A stretch of DNA of 41,829 nucleotides from Fibrobacter succinogenes. GTDB taxonomy: Bacteria > Fibrobacterota > Fibrobacteria > Fibrobacterales > Fibrobacteraceae. The notes under the pieces were generated by a model, which made no database searches, was not told the origin of the DNA, and worked only from the letters and a program-made list of their open reading frames with translations. Below are positions 24,408 to 33,256 of this stretch, in pieces. The translations under genes and the position numbers were made by a program. Every line of letters starts with the position of its first letter. Position 1 is the stretch's first letter. The stretch spans positions 1-41,829 of the forward strand of contig CADCDO010000051.1 in assembly GCA_902800345.1 (NCBI GenBank), written 5' to 3'.

Positions 24408-26177
24408 TTAAGGCAATGCCGGCAAGTTCGGCATCAGTTGTTCCAAATCGTTTGCACCACTCTTGAGTTTCAAGGTGTCAAGCGGAGCTCTCCAAGCAGA
24501 ACCGAATTTGAAGGGATGCAGGGATCCGCCACTAGGTAAATCCCTCCCTTTATCGGTATAATAATAGTCAATAATGTAACCACCCTCAACTAGGTCGTTA
24601 AAGGAAAAGGCGCCATTGGCAGAACATTTCGCAAATTCGAACTTGCCCGTTTCGACAGACTTGAGACGAACTAGTGCTCCATCTTTCGCTCCCGGGATTT
24701 TACCCGCAAGCGATGACAGCTTTAGTTTGGAAACTGTCTCGAAAGAGAGTTTTCCTTCGTACTTTGTCTTGATTACAGTGTCACGAACGCCGTTGCTATC
24801 GGCCTTTGCCAAAGTCGTATCGCTGTATCCACGCAACAAACTGAACTTGGTATCGGTCGGCCACGGAAGGCTGCGCTCTACCAAAAAGCGAACCGGATCC
24901 AGTTTTTTGACAGAGACCTGAACGGTATCCTTCCCTTCGACTATAAAAAACATGTCCTTTATAGAATCAAGAACAGGCTTGTTGTAAATCACGACCAAGG
25001 AATCGTCCGGGAAAGCGTTCTTCGTCTTGCCCATGACTTGCACAGTCTGGATTTTCGGATCCAGTGTATCGCCTTCCATTTCTTTCCACTCGATTTCGGC
25101 AAAGTTCCTTGCCGTATCCAAAACGCGAGACAACGAGTCCTTCGCATTCGTACAAATAAATTTGTACAAAACATCTTCTTTCGGTTTTGGATCAAAATAG
25201 AAACGCGGGGCATTCGATGTTCCGAGATAGACTAGCCGTGGATAAAGTGTATCCCCGTCAGGCGAAGCGAGATAGCAATTCGAGGTATCCGCAAAAGCAG
25301 AATCAAAATACACCCGGCGCGTAAAGTGCGCTTCAAGCACGCTAGCAAAAGGCTGCGTGACATTATCCAGTTCCATCAGCGACGTATCCTGGTCTGCAAG
25401 GGGAATCCACAAGGTGTCCTTCGTCGATTCGTCAAGCAGCAGGTCAGATACCCAGACGCCTGCCAACTCCGACGAAGGTTCAATCTTGTGGTTCCCGTTC
25501 ATATCGACGAACGCGACGACGCGGTAGCGCCCAGCCTTGAGCCCCGTAAACGTAAAGTTTCCAACGCTATCCGCCGCAGTAAGGTAGAGCGGTTCTTCCT
25601 TTGAAAGCATCGGAAGCGAATCCAGCACATGCGTCACCGTATCACGGTATTTCTGGAGGAAGCGTTTAGATTCTCGATCGGGGCCCATCAAATAGAGCCC
25701 GACACTCGGGTACGATTTCTTTCGAACAAGAGAGTCCGGGACCATAACACGCCCAGAAAGCGTAAGCGAATCAATGACCGCTCCCGTCGAGAAAACGACA
25801 TGGAACGGTTTTGCAAGTGCATTTCCGCGCAAATCCTTGATGCCCCCTGCAAACGTGACCGTGTAGGTCGTTCCCGTATCGAGCTCGGCACGAGAATACA
25901 CTTCGAGCGTCTTGCCATGCACTTCGAACTTCAGCTTTTTTTCAATCGGAGGCGAAATAGAAACCGCTCCACGCGGGATCGATGCGTTAATCCATTCGTC
26001 AAATTCCAGTTTCACATAAAGTTCGTTCGGATGGTTGGCAGTATTTGGCGCTGGCAACATGGCCGCCACGCGAGGCGGGAGCTTGTCTTCGGGTCCACCA
26101 GAAGGGGCCACCTGCGTTGCGCAAGCGACCATCATCAGGCATGACGCCAAGATATATGCAACCTTCAAGAACTTCAT
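24408..26177 (-). CDS. Lipoprotein with N-terminal SbsA Ig-like (Big_5) domain
   Basis: 589 residues from the ATG at 26177, where a signal peptide with lipobox MVAC (Cys19) begins; the open frame runs further upstream into lepB. After APSGGPEDKLPPRV the first domain (about 30-125: LYVKLEFDEWINASI, then GTTYTVTFAGGIKDLRGNAL) is the bacterial Ig-like fold 5 (Big_5), followed by beta-sandwich repeats with LKAGRYRVVAFVDMNGN, a pattern of SdrD/CarboxypepD_reg-like modules. Proteins of this architecture (beginning CA...GGP.D..PP) are common in Bacteroidota and Fibrobacterota and are of unknown function. The start lies 2 bases after the signal peptidase stop. Confidence 0.9.
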   Translation of the reverse strand: MKFLKVAYILASCLMMVACATQVAPSGGPEDKLPPRVAAMLPAPNTANHPNELYVKLEFDEWINASIPRGAVSISPPIEKKLKFEVHGKTLEVYSRAELDTGTTYTVTFAGGIKDLRGNALAKPFHVVFSTGAVIDSLTLSGRVMVPDSLVRKKSYPSVGLYLMGPDRESKRFLQKYRDTVTHVLDSLPMLSKEEPLYLTAADSVGNFTFTGLKAGRYRVVAFVDMNGNHKIEPSSELAGVWVSDLLLDESTKDTLWIPLADQDTSLMELDNVTQPFASVLEAHFTRRVYFDSAFADTSNCYLASPDGDTLYPRLVYLGTSNAPRFYFDPKPKEDVLYKFICTNAKDSLSRVLDTARNFAEIEWKEMEGDTLDPKIQTVQVMGKTKNAFPDDSLVVIYNKPVLDSIKDMFFIVEGKDTVQVSVKKLDPVRFLVERSLPWPTDTKFSLLRGYSDTTLAKADSNGVRDTVIKTKYEGKLSFETVSKLKLSSLAGKIPGAKDGALVRLKSVETGKFEFAKCSANGAFSFNDLVEGGYIIDYYYTDKGRDLPSGGSLHPFKFGSAWRAPLDTLKLKSGANDLEQLMPNLPALP

Positions 26178-26179
26178 TC

Positions 26180-27532
26180 TCACTTGATCAAATCGATAAT
26201 TTTGCCTATGCGAGTGTAACGGATACGGAACGGAATGCGCCACCAGGTAAGAGGATTGCCCAAAGCAAATTTCCCATCATCGTTTTCGAAGGAGAAGTAA
26301 ATGACAAAAGCCTTTGCACGAATGTTGCGAAGCGAAACGACGCCCCAATAGCGGCTATCGGCGGAATTGTCACGGTTGTCGCCCATCATAAAGAACTGCG
26401 GATACTTGACAACATAACGGTCGATCTTTTCGGAGCCCAAATAGAGATTTCTCTGTATTTCAAAATGATTGTTCTCAAGAGCCGTTCCCGTAGAGTCCGT
26501 AGAATCAGCAACAGCCGGCGACATATTCAAGCGTTTCACGTTACCATCGAGATCCTGAAGAATGGATCCCTCAAAAGACATGTAGCTCACAGGACGCGTA
26601 AAGCCACTGTTCAAATTCGGGTCGTGCGGATCGAGTAACGGCAAAAATCCTATCTTTGCGAGTTCCTTGAAATAACTGAACGGCATGGCGCCAGACAATG
26701 TATCGCCAAGCGTGAGACGCTGCTGGATTACCGTCTGGTTTCTCGAGAGCATCGCGTTCAGCAATATTCCTCGGTCATTTTCTACCGGGAACCTGAAGTC
26801 ATTGAACACGTAATTGTTGCTTTCACGGCCATTGCGCAAAAGCGAAAGGTCCAGATGCACGGAAGAATCTGGATTTTCCTGGGCAACAAGCGAACGCAGC
26901 CACCAAAGCTTTATCATCGGCAGGGAATCGACGTACAGCGTATCGCCCACAGACGGCACTACAAATTCTCCGACCTCATCGCGAGGCGAAAGCGTGCGGA
27001 CGCTCGCCGTCCACTTGCCAAACGCGGGGAGCGAATCCTGACGTTTACCATTCAAGAAAAGCTTGCCGCCATGAACCGCAACAGTATCTCCACTGACGGC
27101 GACACAACGCTTGATGTAGTCCTTCGGGCCGTCGGCGTAATGCACCAAATGAGGCTGGCCATTTTCAGGAGCGTGGTCCCAATAGTAATTGCCAAGCATG
27201 AGAGCATTGAACAAGTGCGTATAACGTTTGGGGTTGTTGTCGGGATATTCCGGCTCGCCCGGATAACGGAAAATGACGACATCGCCATGCTTCGGTTCTG
27301 CGTACCCCGGGAACTTCTGGTTCGAGAACGGAATCGGGGATCCGTAAGTAAACTTGAGTCCCAACAAGAAGTCACCCGTCTTGAGGGAATCCTCCATGGA
27401 ACCGCTCGGAATCTGGAACGCCTGAATGACGTACTGGATAACGATTAGCGCAAGAATAACCGGTACAATGACTTCACGAGTAAACGATTTCAAAAACTTT
27501 TTTGCTGATTTTTTTTGAGGTGTCTGTTCCAT
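26180..27532 (-). CDS. lepB: Signal peptidase I, enlarged
   Basis: 450 residues from the ATG at 27532. A single membrane helix (about 21-38) leads into IPSGSMEDSLKTGD with nucleophile Ser45; the general base Lys141 is in DYIKRCVAVSGDTV; the C-terminal box is MMGDNRDNSADSRYWG. It cleaves signal peptides at the outer face of the inner membrane, a heavily used function given the many exported proteins here. It is longer than E. coli LepB (324) because of about 170 extra residues between the Lys motif and the GDNRDNS box, with no domain recognised in them. Position inside an operon of lipoproteins and a response regulator is unusual for this enzyme. Confidence 0.96.
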   Translation of the reverse strand: MEQTPQKKSAKKFLKSFTREVIVPVILALIVIQYVIQAFQIPSGSMEDSLKTGDFLLGLKFTYGSPIPFSNQKFPGYAEPKHGDVVIFRYPGEPEYPDNNPKRYTHLFNALMLGNYYWDHAPENGQPHLVHYADGPKDYIKRCVAVSGDTVAVHGGKLFLNGKRQDSLPAFGKWTASVRTLSPRDEVGEFVVPSVGDTLYVDSLPMIKLWWLRSLVAQENPDSSVHLDLSLLRNGRESNNYVFNDFRFPVENDRGILLNAMLSRNQTVIQQRLTLGDTLSGAMPFSYFKELAKIGFLPLLDPHDPNLNSGFTRPVSYMSFEGSILQDLDGNVKRLNMSPAVADSTDSTGTALENNHFEIQRNLYLGSEKIDRYVVKYPQFFMMGDNRDNSADSRYWGVVSLRNIRAKAFVIYFSFENDDGKFALGNPLTWWRIPFRIRYTRIGKIIDLIK

Positions 27533-27544
27533 CAAAACTCCAAA

Positions 27545-28309
27545 TTACAAACTCTTGACTGTTTTCACAAAATTGCGGCTCACCGTAATCTGCGTCCTGT
27601 TCTTGTCACGCAGCACGATGCACAAACGGCCCGCATCATTTTTTCGAATTTCGGCGATATAATCGATTGCGACCAGGTGAGCCCGATGAACGCGGACAAA
27701 CTGACGCGGATCAAGGCGTTTTTCCAGTTCCACAAGAGTCTGATCGATCACGTACTGTGCGGTCGTGGTGTAAGCCGTCGTATATTTTTCTTCGCTCTGG
27801 AAGCGGATGACTTCGTCCATGTTCACAAGCAAGATGCGATCCGACTGTTTTACCTGCAATCTCTGCATGTAAAGATCACTCACGCTCAGCAGTTCCTTGA
27901 ACTTGTCCCACGAGAAATCGGCCGGGACGCCAAGCCCCCCCTGGTTGGGCATACGCTTGCGAAGTTTCGCCATCGTAGATGCAAGGCGTTCCGGGTCAAT
28001 GGGCTTCAAAAGATAATCAACCGTATTTTCTTCAAAAGCCCTCAACGCAAAATTGTCATAGGCCGTCGTAAACACGATCAAAGGAATATCGTCTTCATTG
28101 AGCGTTTTCAGAACTTCGAACGCATCCATGTCGGGCATTTGAATATCGAGAAAAACGACATCGGGGTCGAGTTCGTGGATTTTAGCAATCGTCTGCGCAC
28201 CGGAAGACGCTTCGCCCAAAATTTCAATTTCACCTGAATACGCTTCGAGCAAGGAGCGCATGCGCACACGGGCTAGAGGTTCGTCATCGACAATCAAGGC
28301 AGTAAACAT
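27545..28309 (-). CDS. LytTR-family response regulator
   Basis: 254 residues from the ATG at 28309, preferred over an in-frame GTG at 28321 because GGGGGAGA precedes it. Receiver domain 1-120: acidic pocket DDE (8-10), phosphoacceptor Asp55 in FLDIQMPD, Lys102 in LLKPID. LytTR DNA-binding domain about 148-254, with VDEVIRFQSEEKYTTAYTT-like and FVRVHRAHLVAIDYIAEI segments. Such regulators usually pair with a 5TM or 7TM histidine kinase; none is in the window. It starts 11 bases after the NlpE-like lipoprotein stop and ends 12 bases before lepB, so it is embedded in the operon. Confidence 0.95.
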   Translation of the reverse strand: MFTALIVDDEPLARVRMRSLLEAYSGEIEILGEASSGAQTIAKIHELDPDVVFLDIQMPDMDAFEVLKTLNEDDIPLIVFTTAYDNFALRAFEENTVDYLLKPIDPERLASTMAKLRKRMPNQGGLGVPADFSWDKFKELLSVSDLYMQRLQVKQSDRILLVNMDEVIRFQSEEKYTTAYTTTAQYVIDQTLVELEKRLDPRQFVRVHRAHLVAIDYIAEIRKNDAGRLCIVLRDKNRTQITVSRNFVKTVKSL

Positions 28310-28320
28310 ATTCTCCCCCA

Positions 28321-28752
28321 CTATTGTTTTTTAATCTTTTTATAAAAACGAACCATTACCGCCTTCATGCCTTCGGCATCGCGATAAACACTACCCAATT
28401 TCATAAAAACGAGATTCCCCACTTTGTCGCGCTTGAACGTCCAATGGAGCGTATTTTCGGCAAGATTCACCGTCACAACGCTATCGGCGTATGAAAAATT
28501 TCCACGGAGCGTATCGACCCGCACAGAATCCGTAAGCATCGTCTGCACGGCAAGAACTTTGCCATCTTCAAACAAGTCCATATCCACTGCGCGCTGTTTG
28601 CAATTGTCACACGGTAAACGTCCTGAATAAAAGCCAAAGACTGTCGCGGGAATTTCCACAGGCGGCAAGTCAGGCAGCGGCTCCGATTTTTCTTCGGAGC
28701 ATCCTAAAAAAAGACCACAAAACAGCGCGGTTAGCACATAGGCAAACTTCAT
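28321..28752 (-). CDS. NlpE-like copper/stress lipoprotein
   Basis: 143 residues from the ATG at 28752. Lipobox LFLGC (Cys18). The core FGFYSGRLPCDNCKQRAVDM with a CxxC pair (Cys48, Cys51) followed by strands LFEDGKVLAVQTM and HWTFKRDKVGNLVFMKLG matches the NlpE N-terminal domain, an eight-stranded barrel whose E. coli member senses surface adhesion and copper and signals to CpxA. Only the N-terminal domain is present. The adjacent downstream gene is a response regulator, so a sensory link is plausible but unproven. Confidence 0.85.
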   Translation of the reverse strand: MKFAYVLTALFCGLFLGCSEEKSEPLPDLPPVEIPATVFGFYSGRLPCDNCKQRAVDMDLFEDGKVLAVQTMLTDSVRVDTLRGNFSYADSVVTVNLAENTLHWTFKRDKVGNLVFMKLGSVYRDAEGMKAVMVRFYKKIKKQ

Positions 28753-28798
28753 GCGCAATAATCTAAAAAATTTCAAACAAGACGAAAGGCGAGTCTCT

Positions 28799-29701
28799 TT
28801 AAAAACCAGCAGAATAGACCAGTCTAAAGCCAACGGTCACCTTGGAATGTACCGGATCCAGTTTTTCACGTTCCTTGGGAGCCAGACTGTTTACCTTGTC
28901 CGACCAGCCACCGCCGCGCACAATGCGGTATTCGCCCTTTTGGGGGCCCGTATAATTGTCGCTTTTATTTTTCGGATAAGCGTCATACCAGTCATTTACC
29001 CATTCCGCGACATTCCCCGCCATGTCGTAAAGACCAAAACCGTTCGGCAACTTTTGAGCCACTTCGTCCGGGCCTGCAGTTTGTCCATAATACGCATATT
29101 TGGAGGCTACATCCGTATCCCAGTAATAAGTCGTACTCGTGCCGCCATGGGCCGCGACCTCCCATTCGTTCTCGGTCGGAAGCCTTACGGCATTCGCAGA
29201 ATAATCGATAGTCAAATCCACGAGGATAGAATCGCCAACGATGGACTTATAGACGTACGCCGTATCAAGCCCCGCAAGTTTCGAGAAAGCATTACAGAAA
29301 AGTACGGCCCGGTACCAGCTCACATTCGAAACAGCCCGTTCATCGCCCTCCTTCGACTGTTTCGGGATTCCATTCATGATGAACTTAAATGTTTTCTGGG
29401 TCACTTCGGTCGTGGCCATCGAGAACGAATTGACGCCAAAGGCATTCACGCCACGGGTAATCGTCGCCTTGGGGATGCGGACCCAGTCAAACATGCCAAA
29501 AAACGAAGAATCCACCTTCAAAGTATCGACGCTTGACGACGACTGCGGAACGGATCCCGATGAATTTTTTTTGCCATTGGGGGTAAAAGATCCACCATCG
29601 ACAGCCTCGCCGGTTGCCGTGCACGCAGAAAGCAAAACAAGCGTCCCAAGAAACAAAACCGCAACCGGTAAACAAAGCTTCTTGATTTTTTCCAGACGCA
29701 T
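28799..29701 (-). CDS. Lipoprotein with FGE-sulfatase (SUMF1-like) domain
   Basis: 300 residues from the ATG at 29701, preceded by a perfect AGGAGG six bases upstream; an earlier TTG is unlikely. Lipobox LLSAC (Cys27), then a Ser-rich linker (QSSSSVD). The FGE fold is clear: FSMATTEVTQKTFKFIMNG, VSWYRAVLFCNAFSKLAG, RLPTENEWEVAAHGG, YDMAGNVAEWVNDWY, and the closing VGFRLVYSAGF. The paired catalytic cysteines of true formylglycine-generating enzymes are not visible, so it is more likely a binding or structural member. It lies 21 bases after the M6-like gene; many surface lipoproteins of Fibrobacter carry this fold. Confidence 0.92.
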   Translation of the reverse strand: MRLEKIKKLCLPVAVLFLGTLVLLSACTATGEAVDGGSFTPNGKKNSSGSVPQSSSSVDTLKVDSSFFGMFDWVRIPKATITRGVNAFGVNSFSMATTEVTQKTFKFIMNGIPKQSKEGDERAVSNVSWYRAVLFCNAFSKLAGLDTAYVYKSIVGDSILVDLTIDYSANAVRLPTENEWEVAAHGGTSTTYYWDTDVASKYAYYGQTAGPDEVAQKLPNGFGLYDMAGNVAEWVNDWYDAYPKNKSDNYTGPQKGEYRIVRGGGWSDKVNSLAPKEREKLDPVHSKVTVGFRLVYSAGF

Positions 29702-29722
29702 AATCCGCCTCCTGTCCAATGA

Positions 29723-32700
29723 CTAACGGACAACACCTACGCGATAAAGTTTCTGCTTAGTCTTGCCGCTTTGGAACTTGACCTGCAGACGGGCCGTATA
29801 GATGTCCGAGCCCAAGTCGCGCAAGTCGAGATCCGCCTGGTTCTTGCCGGCAACGCCATCCGGGATGTTCTTCTTGAACACGCACAAACCCGTGATGTCG
29901 TACAACTCAAGCTTGATGGACTGCGGCTTCGCACCGAGTTCCATACGCACTTTCGCATTGCCACCGCGAACCGGGTTCGGATAGATGAAGAAGTCCGAGA
30001 TTTCGTCTTTTTCTTTTGCAGCCTCGACTTTGCCGAGCTTGGATGCATCGAAGAATCCAGTGCGTTCGTTGCCGCCTGCAGGGAGCGCCCACGCAACAGC
30101 AGCCTTTTCGGCGCCGTTAGCGGCCTTGTCCAAGCGGAACGCCGACACGCTGTTCCTGTGCAGCGCATAAAGTTCAGGGCCCTTGGAATTCTTCACCGCA
30201 TCCGTCACAAAGATGCTCATCGGAACGATCTGCGAAAGGGAATCCCTCATTTCGTAGCTGCCGGCCGCAATCGGGAAACGATCCGAAACGCGCTTGCCCT
30301 TGCCCGTGTAAGCATAAACCAATCCGTTGCTCGAAGGCACGAGAATTTCAGGCACCTTGTCGCCCGTGACATCGACAAGCAGCGGATCGCTGAAGAAACC
30401 GACGATAGGCTCGCCGCGGTTAATCGTCACCGGGAATCCGTCTATCGGCACGCCAAAGCGGTCAAGCGCATAAACGAGGTTGTCGCCGAGGAACACGATT
30501 TCAGGGTAGCCGTCGTCGTTGATATCGCCAAGAGCAATGCCAGACGTTTCGTCCTTGAGGCCGCTCGTACCCGCGGCACCGCGTTTGTAGTTCTTGGTCC
30601 AAAGCGTCTTGATCTTGTCTTCCTTCTTAAATGCGGCGACGGTCCCGCGACTTCCTACAATCACAGGCTCGTTCTCGCCATCCCTATCGATGTCCGTACA
30701 GGCGATGCGGAAGGATTCTCCCTTTACGCCAGAAACCTTCTCGGACCGGTTCATCGCTACGCCCGAGGGAAGGGCGACGCGCAGAATTTCCCCGTTCGAG
30801 CCGACAACTGCCAAGAATTCCTCACCCGATTTCTGGGGGCAATACGCCATGTTTTCCGGAACAAATCCAGATTCCTTCCAGACAGGGTGAACGTCTTGCC
30901 ACTTGAATTCCCCGTCCGACATTACCGCATAATTGACAATGTTCTCACGAAGCACCCAGACGCGGTCATCCACAATGATTGGGCCCGCAACCGCCCCCGT
31001 CCCCGTCATCTTGATTGCATCGACCGTCGGAATTCCACTTGCAAAACTGGTTTTCACAAGTTTATCCGTATGCAAACTATAAACGTCCTTGCCATCGCTC
31101 GCCATGCCTACCAGCGGGCCATAACTCGCGCTTACGCGATACAGCGGCACCTCGCGCTTGGCGCTATCGCGGGTCAGCGACTTCTGCACAATCGCGGTAT
31201 CGGCAACGAAAAGCGTATCGCCCAGCGCACTAAACGCCTGCAGCGTTCCGTCCTCGGCCCCTACGACCATGATTTTTTCACCGTCGTTTTCAGGGTCATC
31301 CACGAACACCGCACCGCGTACCGCCGAATTCAGGCCAATATCGCGTGGGAACTTCGAATTTTCGATGCTGCCATCATCTACGCTGATTGTCACGCGAATT
31401 ACGGGCGCCGCAAAACTAATAACGCTATCGCCCATGAACGCGTTCGCCGTTTTTTCTATGCGTGCTTTTTTCGGAATATCGACAGAAATCTTGATTCCCG
31501 TATGTCCGCCCTGCGCTGTCGCCGTATTCGCATAACCTTTCGGAAGAATTGTCTTCACCGTATCGAATTTCTTGGACTTCGCATAACGCAAGTGAGGCAA
31601 TAAATCCGTGCCACTACCGTAATCATAAGAATCTTCGCCTATTGCGTTCTTGAACGTCTTCCCGATACTCAAAATTCCATCCGACTCCACAAGCGAAAGC
31701 CCGAACTGGTGGTCGCGATACTGTTCGCCCCCCCAAAGGTTTGCAGTCCCATATTGCAACGATTCGCGCAAGTACCATTCGTTCACCTTCCATACAGCAA
31801 TGCCGCTCGCCGGGAGCCCCGCATCAAAGCTGCTTGCGCCAAGAATCAAACCCGAAGCCTTCTTCTTGTTGCGTTCGCACTTGCCCTTGGTGCATATGCT
31901 ATCCTCGAACACATAATTCAGACTATCAACAGGAACCTTGATCGTATCCACATCATCGTTCTGCACAGCCTCGCCACGGTACACCTTTACGGTTCCGTCA
32001 TTGTTCCAGGAACGCTGACGGTTTTCGATCAAAAGGTATTCATTTGCGCTCAAGGGCACCTTCACGACTTCTGTGCCAAGGCCGCTACCCGCCGCCGCAA
32101 TCTCGACTGTCACCGGATGCCCTGCCGTCGGTCGCACTTCCTTGACCTTGGACCAGCCCATGTAAACGCGTTCCCATGCCGCAGGCAACACCGGGAAAAA
32201 CCCGTTACCGGCATTGTAGCCCGCAAAATCCATCATGTCGAAATAGCCCAGACGAGAAATTCCCTTGACCACATCGTACGTGTTGGGCATTCCAAGTTCG
32301 CGCCCGATCTGGTTTACGACAATGCCGTTGATGCCCCAGTTGAGCCCGTCCTGCGACGCCGTTTCGCTTACCACCATAATCGACTTGAGCGTATCAATCG
32401 CAGAGCCCTTCAGCGCAAGCCCGTTGTTCATGGAATCCACCTTATCGATCACGACACCCGGAAGCGTATCAGGCAAATAGACCCAATCAGCCCTCGAAAT
32501 ATAGATGTCCAAAAAATCGCCCGGCGTGTTCGCCCCCTTGATTCCCATGCCACCACCATCCAAAAGGCGACTGGCACCCGCATGCGCAATCATGAACACA
32601 CGCTTGGTGTTCGAATTCTTCGAAAGCGGCACGTCAAACGGAGAATCCCCGGACTTGTGTGCCGCCATCACGGCGTCATACACAAAACGCAAATAATCCC

Positions 32701-33094
32701 GGCTACGCGCCTCGTCGTACTCGGCGGTCTTTTCGCCCTTCATCTTCTGGGTACGGTTATAGTCGATCATCGGCTTGTCGAGCTTGTAAGCTTTTCCCTC
32801 TTCCGGGAACACTCTCGACTTGATGACCAGTTCGCCACCGCTTACGGCCTTGTAATAGGCGTTCGCAAAATCCAGGTGCTTTTTCCAATACGGAACTTTT
32901 CCACGTCCGCCCGACGGATCCAAGTTATAAGTCGCCGTATCGGAATCGAACAACCCCGTCCCTGTCGTAAGCGAATTATTCGGAGATTCTTCCTTGAACT
33001 GCACGCGCAGCACGAAAACATCAAGCGTATCCACGGCATGCGCCAAAGAGAACACGCCCAAAAACAATGCAAAAAGCCTAGCATTTAACTTCAT
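29723..33094 (-). CDS. Exported M6-peptidase-like protein with dead zinc site, FG-GAP propeller and type IX-like sorting domain
   Basis: 1123 residues, cleavable signal peptide (to about 20, SLAHA). Residues 23-350 follow the immune-inhibitor-A/M6 fold: FDFANAYYKAVSGG-like early segment, then the zinc-helix region and YFDMMDFAGYNAG and LPAAWERVYMGWSKV, which align with LMASG..G and L.AWEK..LGW. But the HExxH box is NQIGR (261-265). Residues about 620-1010 hold FG-GAP/VCBS repeats (ACTDIDRDGENEPVIVG, ALGDINDDGYPEIVFLG, LVDVTGDKVPEILVPS). Residues 1033-1123 (FFIYPNPVRGGNAKVRMELG to YRVGVVR) match Por-type sorting domains. First gene of the seven-gene operon. Likely a surface or secreted non-enzymatic scaffold. 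Confidence 0.92.
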   Translation of the reverse strand: MKLNARLFALFLGVFSLAHAVDTLDVFVLRVQFKEESPNNSLTTGTGLFDSDTATYNLDPSGGRGKVPYWKKHLDFANAYYKAVSGGELVIKSRVFPEEGKAYKLDKPMIDYNRTQKMKGEKTAEYDEARSRDYLRFVYDAVMAAHKSGDSPFDVPLSKNSNTKRVFMIAHAGASRLLDGGGMGIKGANTPGDFLDIYISRADWVYLPDTLPGVVIDKVDSMNNGLALKGSAIDTLKSIMVVSETASQDGLNWGINGIVVNQIGRELGMPNTYDVVKGISRLGYFDMMDFAGYNAGNGFFPVLPAAWERVYMGWSKVKEVRPTAGHPVTVEIAAAGSGLGTEVVKVPLSANEYLLIENRQRSWNNDGTVKVYRGEAVQNDDVDTIKVPVDSLNYVFEDSICTKGKCERNKKKASGLILGASSFDAGLPASGIAVWKVNEWYLRESLQYGTANLWGGEQYRDHQFGLSLVESDGILSIGKTFKNAIGEDSYDYGSGTDLLPHLRYAKSKKFDTVKTILPKGYANTATAQGGHTGIKISVDIPKKARIEKTANAFMGDSVISFAAPVIRVTISVDDGSIENSKFPRDIGLNSAVRGAVFVDDPENDGEKIMVVGAEDGTLQAFSALGDTLFVADTAIVQKSLTRDSAKREVPLYRVSASYGPLVGMASDGKDVYSLHTDKLVKTSFASGIPTVDAIKMTGTGAVAGPIIVDDRVWVLRENIVNYAVMSDGEFKWQDVHPVWKESGFVPENMAYCPQKSGEEFLAVVGSNGEILRVALPSGVAMNRSEKVSGVKGESFRIACTDIDRDGENEPVIVGSRGTVAAFKKEDKIKTLWTKNYKRGAAGTSGLKDETSGIALGDINDDGYPEIVFLGDNLVYALDRFGVPIDGFPVTINRGEPIVGFFSDPLLVDVTGDKVPEILVPSSNGLVYAYTGKGKRVSDRFPIAAGSYEMRDSLSQIVPMSIFVTDAVKNSKGPELYALHRNSVSAFRLDKAANGAEKAAVAWALPAGGNERTGFFDASKLGKVEAAKEKDEISDFFIYPNPVRGGNAKVRMELGAKPQSIKLELYDITGLCVFKKNIPDGVAGKNQADLDLRDLGSDIYTARLQVKFQSGKTKQKLYRVGVVR

Positions 33095-33204
33095 ACTGAC
33101 AATTTATAAAATTAGAAGGAGAAACTTAGAACTTATGGCCTAGAATTTCTTTTTTTTGACAAACATATTTTCGTTGCTTTGGCGCCCCACGGCAAAGTAC
33201 AAAC

Positions 33205-33236
33205 AAAAAAGCCTCCCGGATTTCTCCAGGAGGCTT
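33205..33236 (-). terminator. Rho-independent terminator of the GH16 gene
   Basis: Stem AAGCCTCC (33209-33216) with GGAGGCTT (33229-33236) and a 12-base loop; on the minus strand it is followed by TTTTTT (33210-33205). It lies 21 bases after the GH16 stop, isolating that gene from the seven-gene operon downstream. Confidence 0.88.
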
Positions 33237-33256
33237 GTTTCTATACACCAAACTTT

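Noticed and set aside
29771..31603. 610-codon plus-strand ORF
   Set aside because: Antisense to the M6-like protein; no domain, His/Arg-rich shadow composition. The same holds for the long plus-strand ORFs at 31709-33088, 2752-3882, 6380-7639, 9196-10299 and 33179-34354.
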